Shown piece by piece: positions 6,682 through 7,807 of a DNA stretch of 7,807 nt (positions are counted from its first letter, which is position 1; each line of letters starts with the position of its first letter). Source of the DNA: Actinomycetes bacterium (GTDB lineage Bacteria; Actinomycetota; Aquicultoria; CAJVYJ01; JAUVQD01). The stretch covers positions 1 through 7,807 of the forward strand of contig JAUVQD010000054.1 of NCBI GenBank assembly GCA_030598355.1, in the 5' to 3' direction. The notes below the pieces were generated by a model that was given only the letters and a program-made list of their open reading frames with translations, did not search any database and was not told the origin of the DNA. The position numbers and the translations under genes were made by a program.

Positions 6682-7296
6682 ATGGTTCAGCTAAATTCAA
6701 ACTTAAAAGAAACAGGAAGCGCCCCGGCGGTCACAGTCACCGACACCGAGTTAAAACTGTTTGCAAAGATCGACGGAACAGGCGACGACACGCTTATTTC
6801 TCTCTTAAATACAGTTGCCACAGCTTACATTGAAGATTTATTAAATATCACATTCGTTCAGCGCACGTATACGCTTTATTTGGATTGCTTCCCTTCAGAT
6901 TTAGATTGTAATATTGGTAAGCCATATATCGAGGTTCAGAAATCGCCCTTAGTTTCAATTACGAGCATTCAGTACATTGATACGGATGGTGATCAGCAAA
7001 CCCTAGCCGGAACAGAGTATGAAGGCGACGTAACAGCCGACGGCCCGGGACGAATAATAGAAGCCTATGATAAAACATGGCCCGCCACACGAAACAAGAT
7101 TAACGCGGTTGAAGTTGTATTTATCGCCGGATATGCAAACGCCGCAGCCGTACCAGAGAAATATAAACAGATCGTAAAGCTTTATTTTACGCACCTATAC
7201 GAACACCGCGAAAGCTTTGACGAGAAAGACCCTAAAGAAGTGCCTAAGCTTCTACAGGCCCTTATCAATCAGTACCGGATTCAAAGGATTCTCTAA
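6682..7296 (+). CDS. Head-tail connector, gp6-like (phiE125 gp8 type)
   Basis: Probably forms the ring attached under the portal, the first layer of the neck. It resembles the Phage_connect_1/gp6-like group and in particular the phiE125 gp8 type. Seen: an N-terminal helical part (about 20-55) with LKLFAKIDG and YIEDLLNITF, the typical short adaptor helices; a beta insert with YTLYLDCFP at 63-71 and VQKSPLVSITSIQYIDTDG at 85-103, the commonest pattern of this group; then PGRIIEA at 122-128, VVFIAGYA at 145-152, VPEKYKQIVKLYF at 157-169 and YEHRES at 173-178. At 204 residues it is of usual length. The start ATG has only GGAAAG (6665-6670) at 11-base spacing, directly after the terminator T-tract. 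Its stop is 2 bases before the next gene. Confidence 0.87.
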   Translation: MVQLNSNLKETGSAPAVTVTDTELKLFAKIDGTGDDTLISLLNTVATAYIEDLLNITFVQRTYTLYLDCFPSDLDCNIGKPYIEVQKSPLVSITSIQYIDTDGDQQTLAGTEYEGDVTADGPGRIIEAYDKTWPATRNKINAVEVVFIAGYANAAAVPEKYKQIVKLYFTHLYEHRESFDEKDPKEVPKLLQALINQYRIQRIL

Positions 7297-7298
7297 AA

Positions 7299-7637
7299 AT
7301 GGTTGATCGTATTGGGAAATTCAGGCACAGGGTAGAGATTCAAACCTATACAGAGACACGCGACGAAGAGGGCGGCAGCATTCGTACATGGGGAACCGAT
7401 GCGACGGTATGGGCCAAAGTAAACCCAATAAGCGGCATTGAGCGCGAAGAGGGCCGCCAGACAGAAAGTAAATTGAGCCACAGAATAACCATGAGGAAAT
7501 ATGAGGGCGGTTTGACAGCAGAGACAAGGCTTAAATTTGACGGTAAATTTTTCAACATTATTGCCTTTGTAGACCCTGAATATAGGGGATGCTTTGAAAT
7601 TATCGATGTTGAAATAGATGAAAAGCAGACGGCTTAA
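7299..7637 (+). CDS. Head-tail adaptor / head closure protein (Phage_H_T_join, SPP1 gp16-like)
   Basis: A small beta-barrel neck protein that caps the connector and closes the head after packaging. In 112 residues it shows the family pattern in order: FRHRVEIQ at 8-15, DEEGGSIRTW at 22-31, VWAKVNPISGIEREEG at 37-52, SHRITMRK at 60-67, TRLKFDGKFFNII at 76-88, and the closing strand FEIIDVEID at 99-107. Length is usual for the family. The ribosome site AAAGGA (7283-7288) lies in the last codons of the connector gene, 10 bases before the ATG, so translation of the two is likely coupled. It is followed by one base and then the next ATG. Confidence 0.9.
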   Translation: MVDRIGKFRHRVEIQTYTETRDEEGGSIRTWGTDATVWAKVNPISGIEREEGRQTESKLSHRITMRKYEGGLTAETRLKFDGKFFNIIAFVDPEYRGCFEIIDVEIDEKQTA

Positions 7638-7638
7638 G

Positions 7639-7807
7639 ATGGCAGCGGTAAAAATAGATTTCAAATTAAAGGGCTTTTCTCGCGTAACTCGGGCATTTAA
7701 TAAGCTTGATGGGAAGTTAAAGAAAAAACATTTAAGGCCCGCATTACGCGCCGGAGCAAAGGTCATAAAGAACGCCGCGCAAAGTTTGGCCCCAAAAGAC
7801 AAGGGAA
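7639..7807 (+). CDS. HK97 gp10-like head-tail/tail-completion protein, 5' part only
   Basis: The gene opens 1 base after the adaptor stop (TAA-G-ATG) and runs open to the window end, giving 56 complete codons. Residues 35-55 contain ALRAGAKVIKNAAQ followed by LAPKDKG, which matches the conserved N-terminal signature of the HK97 gp10 family (helix, then AP-x-D-x-G). Position after the head-tail adaptor is exactly where this family occurs. No strong Shine-Dalgarno is seen, so it probably relies on termination-reinitiation from the adaptor gene. The full protein would usually be about 120-160 residues. Confidence 0.8.
   Translation, partial: MAAVKIDFKLKGFSRVTRAFNKLDGKLKKKHLRPALRAGAKVIKNAAQSLAPKDKG

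Noticed and set aside
7293..7802. Long open frame of 169 codons on the - strand opposite the adaptor and gp10-like genes
   Set aside because: It runs antisense to two well-recognised neck genes, has a Cys/Phe/Ala-rich composition with no family resemblance, and no ribosome site was noticed.
1..7807. Search for CRISPR arrays, tRNA genes, insertion sequences, homing endonucleases or toxin/defence cargo genes
   Set aside because: None was seen. Coding sequence fills nearly all of the window, and the gaps are under 200 bases with no repeat array or cloverleaf.

Overview
The window holds the head-assembly and head-completion module of a tailed dsDNA phage (siphovirus-like, HK97 capsid type) or of an integrated prophage. 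All eight genes lie on the + strand in the canonical late-gene order: large terminase, portal, S49-type prohead protease, major capsid protein (MCP), a small unassigned protein, gp6-like head-tail connector, head-tail adaptor, and the start of an HK97 gp10-like gene cut by the window end. No integrase, repressor, lysis gene, tRNA, CRISPR or insertion sequence is visible, so the sequence cannot separate a free phage from a prophage. Moderate GC and ordinary use of all three stop codons fit a bacterial host. A Gram-negative, perhaps alphaproteobacterial, host is a guess from the general feel of the protein families and cannot be shown here.

Layout. Bases 1-1704: TerL, with a GTG at the first base of the window. 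Bases 1705-1818: AT-rich gap with an imperfect palindrome and a weak promoter-like sequence. Bases 1819-3642: portal with a long C-terminal extension. Bases 3635-4522: S49 Ser/Lys protease, overlapping the portal end by 8 bases. Bases 4523-4704: 182-base non-coding gap with small inverted repeats. Bases 4705-6060: MCP with an N-terminal coiled-coil delta domain. Bases 6061-6131: GC-rich hairpin followed by a strong Shine-Dalgarno. Bases 6132-6614: 160-residue protein, possibly capsid decoration. Bases 6611-6664: two tandem hairpins, the second a convincing intrinsic terminator. Bases 6682-7296, 7299-7637 and 7639-7807: tightly packed connector, adaptor and gp10-like genes.

How the genes work together. 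The portal nucleates the prohead. The MCP assembles around it using its own delta domain as scaffold, since no separate scaffold gene is present. The S49 protease enters the prohead and removes the delta domains. TerL docks on the portal, pumps and cuts DNA. The gp6-like and adaptor proteins then build the neck, and the gp10-like protein joins it to the tail. The MCP and the 160-residue gene form a sub-cassette bounded by a long leader and by hairpins, which suggests separate control of dose for these likely abundant shell proteins.

This is mostly a well-known architecture. I found no clearly new system. The points most worth checking are the unassigned 160-residue gene together with the lack of an HK97-type cross-linking lysine in the MCP, the terminator placed in the middle of the operon, and the portal extension.
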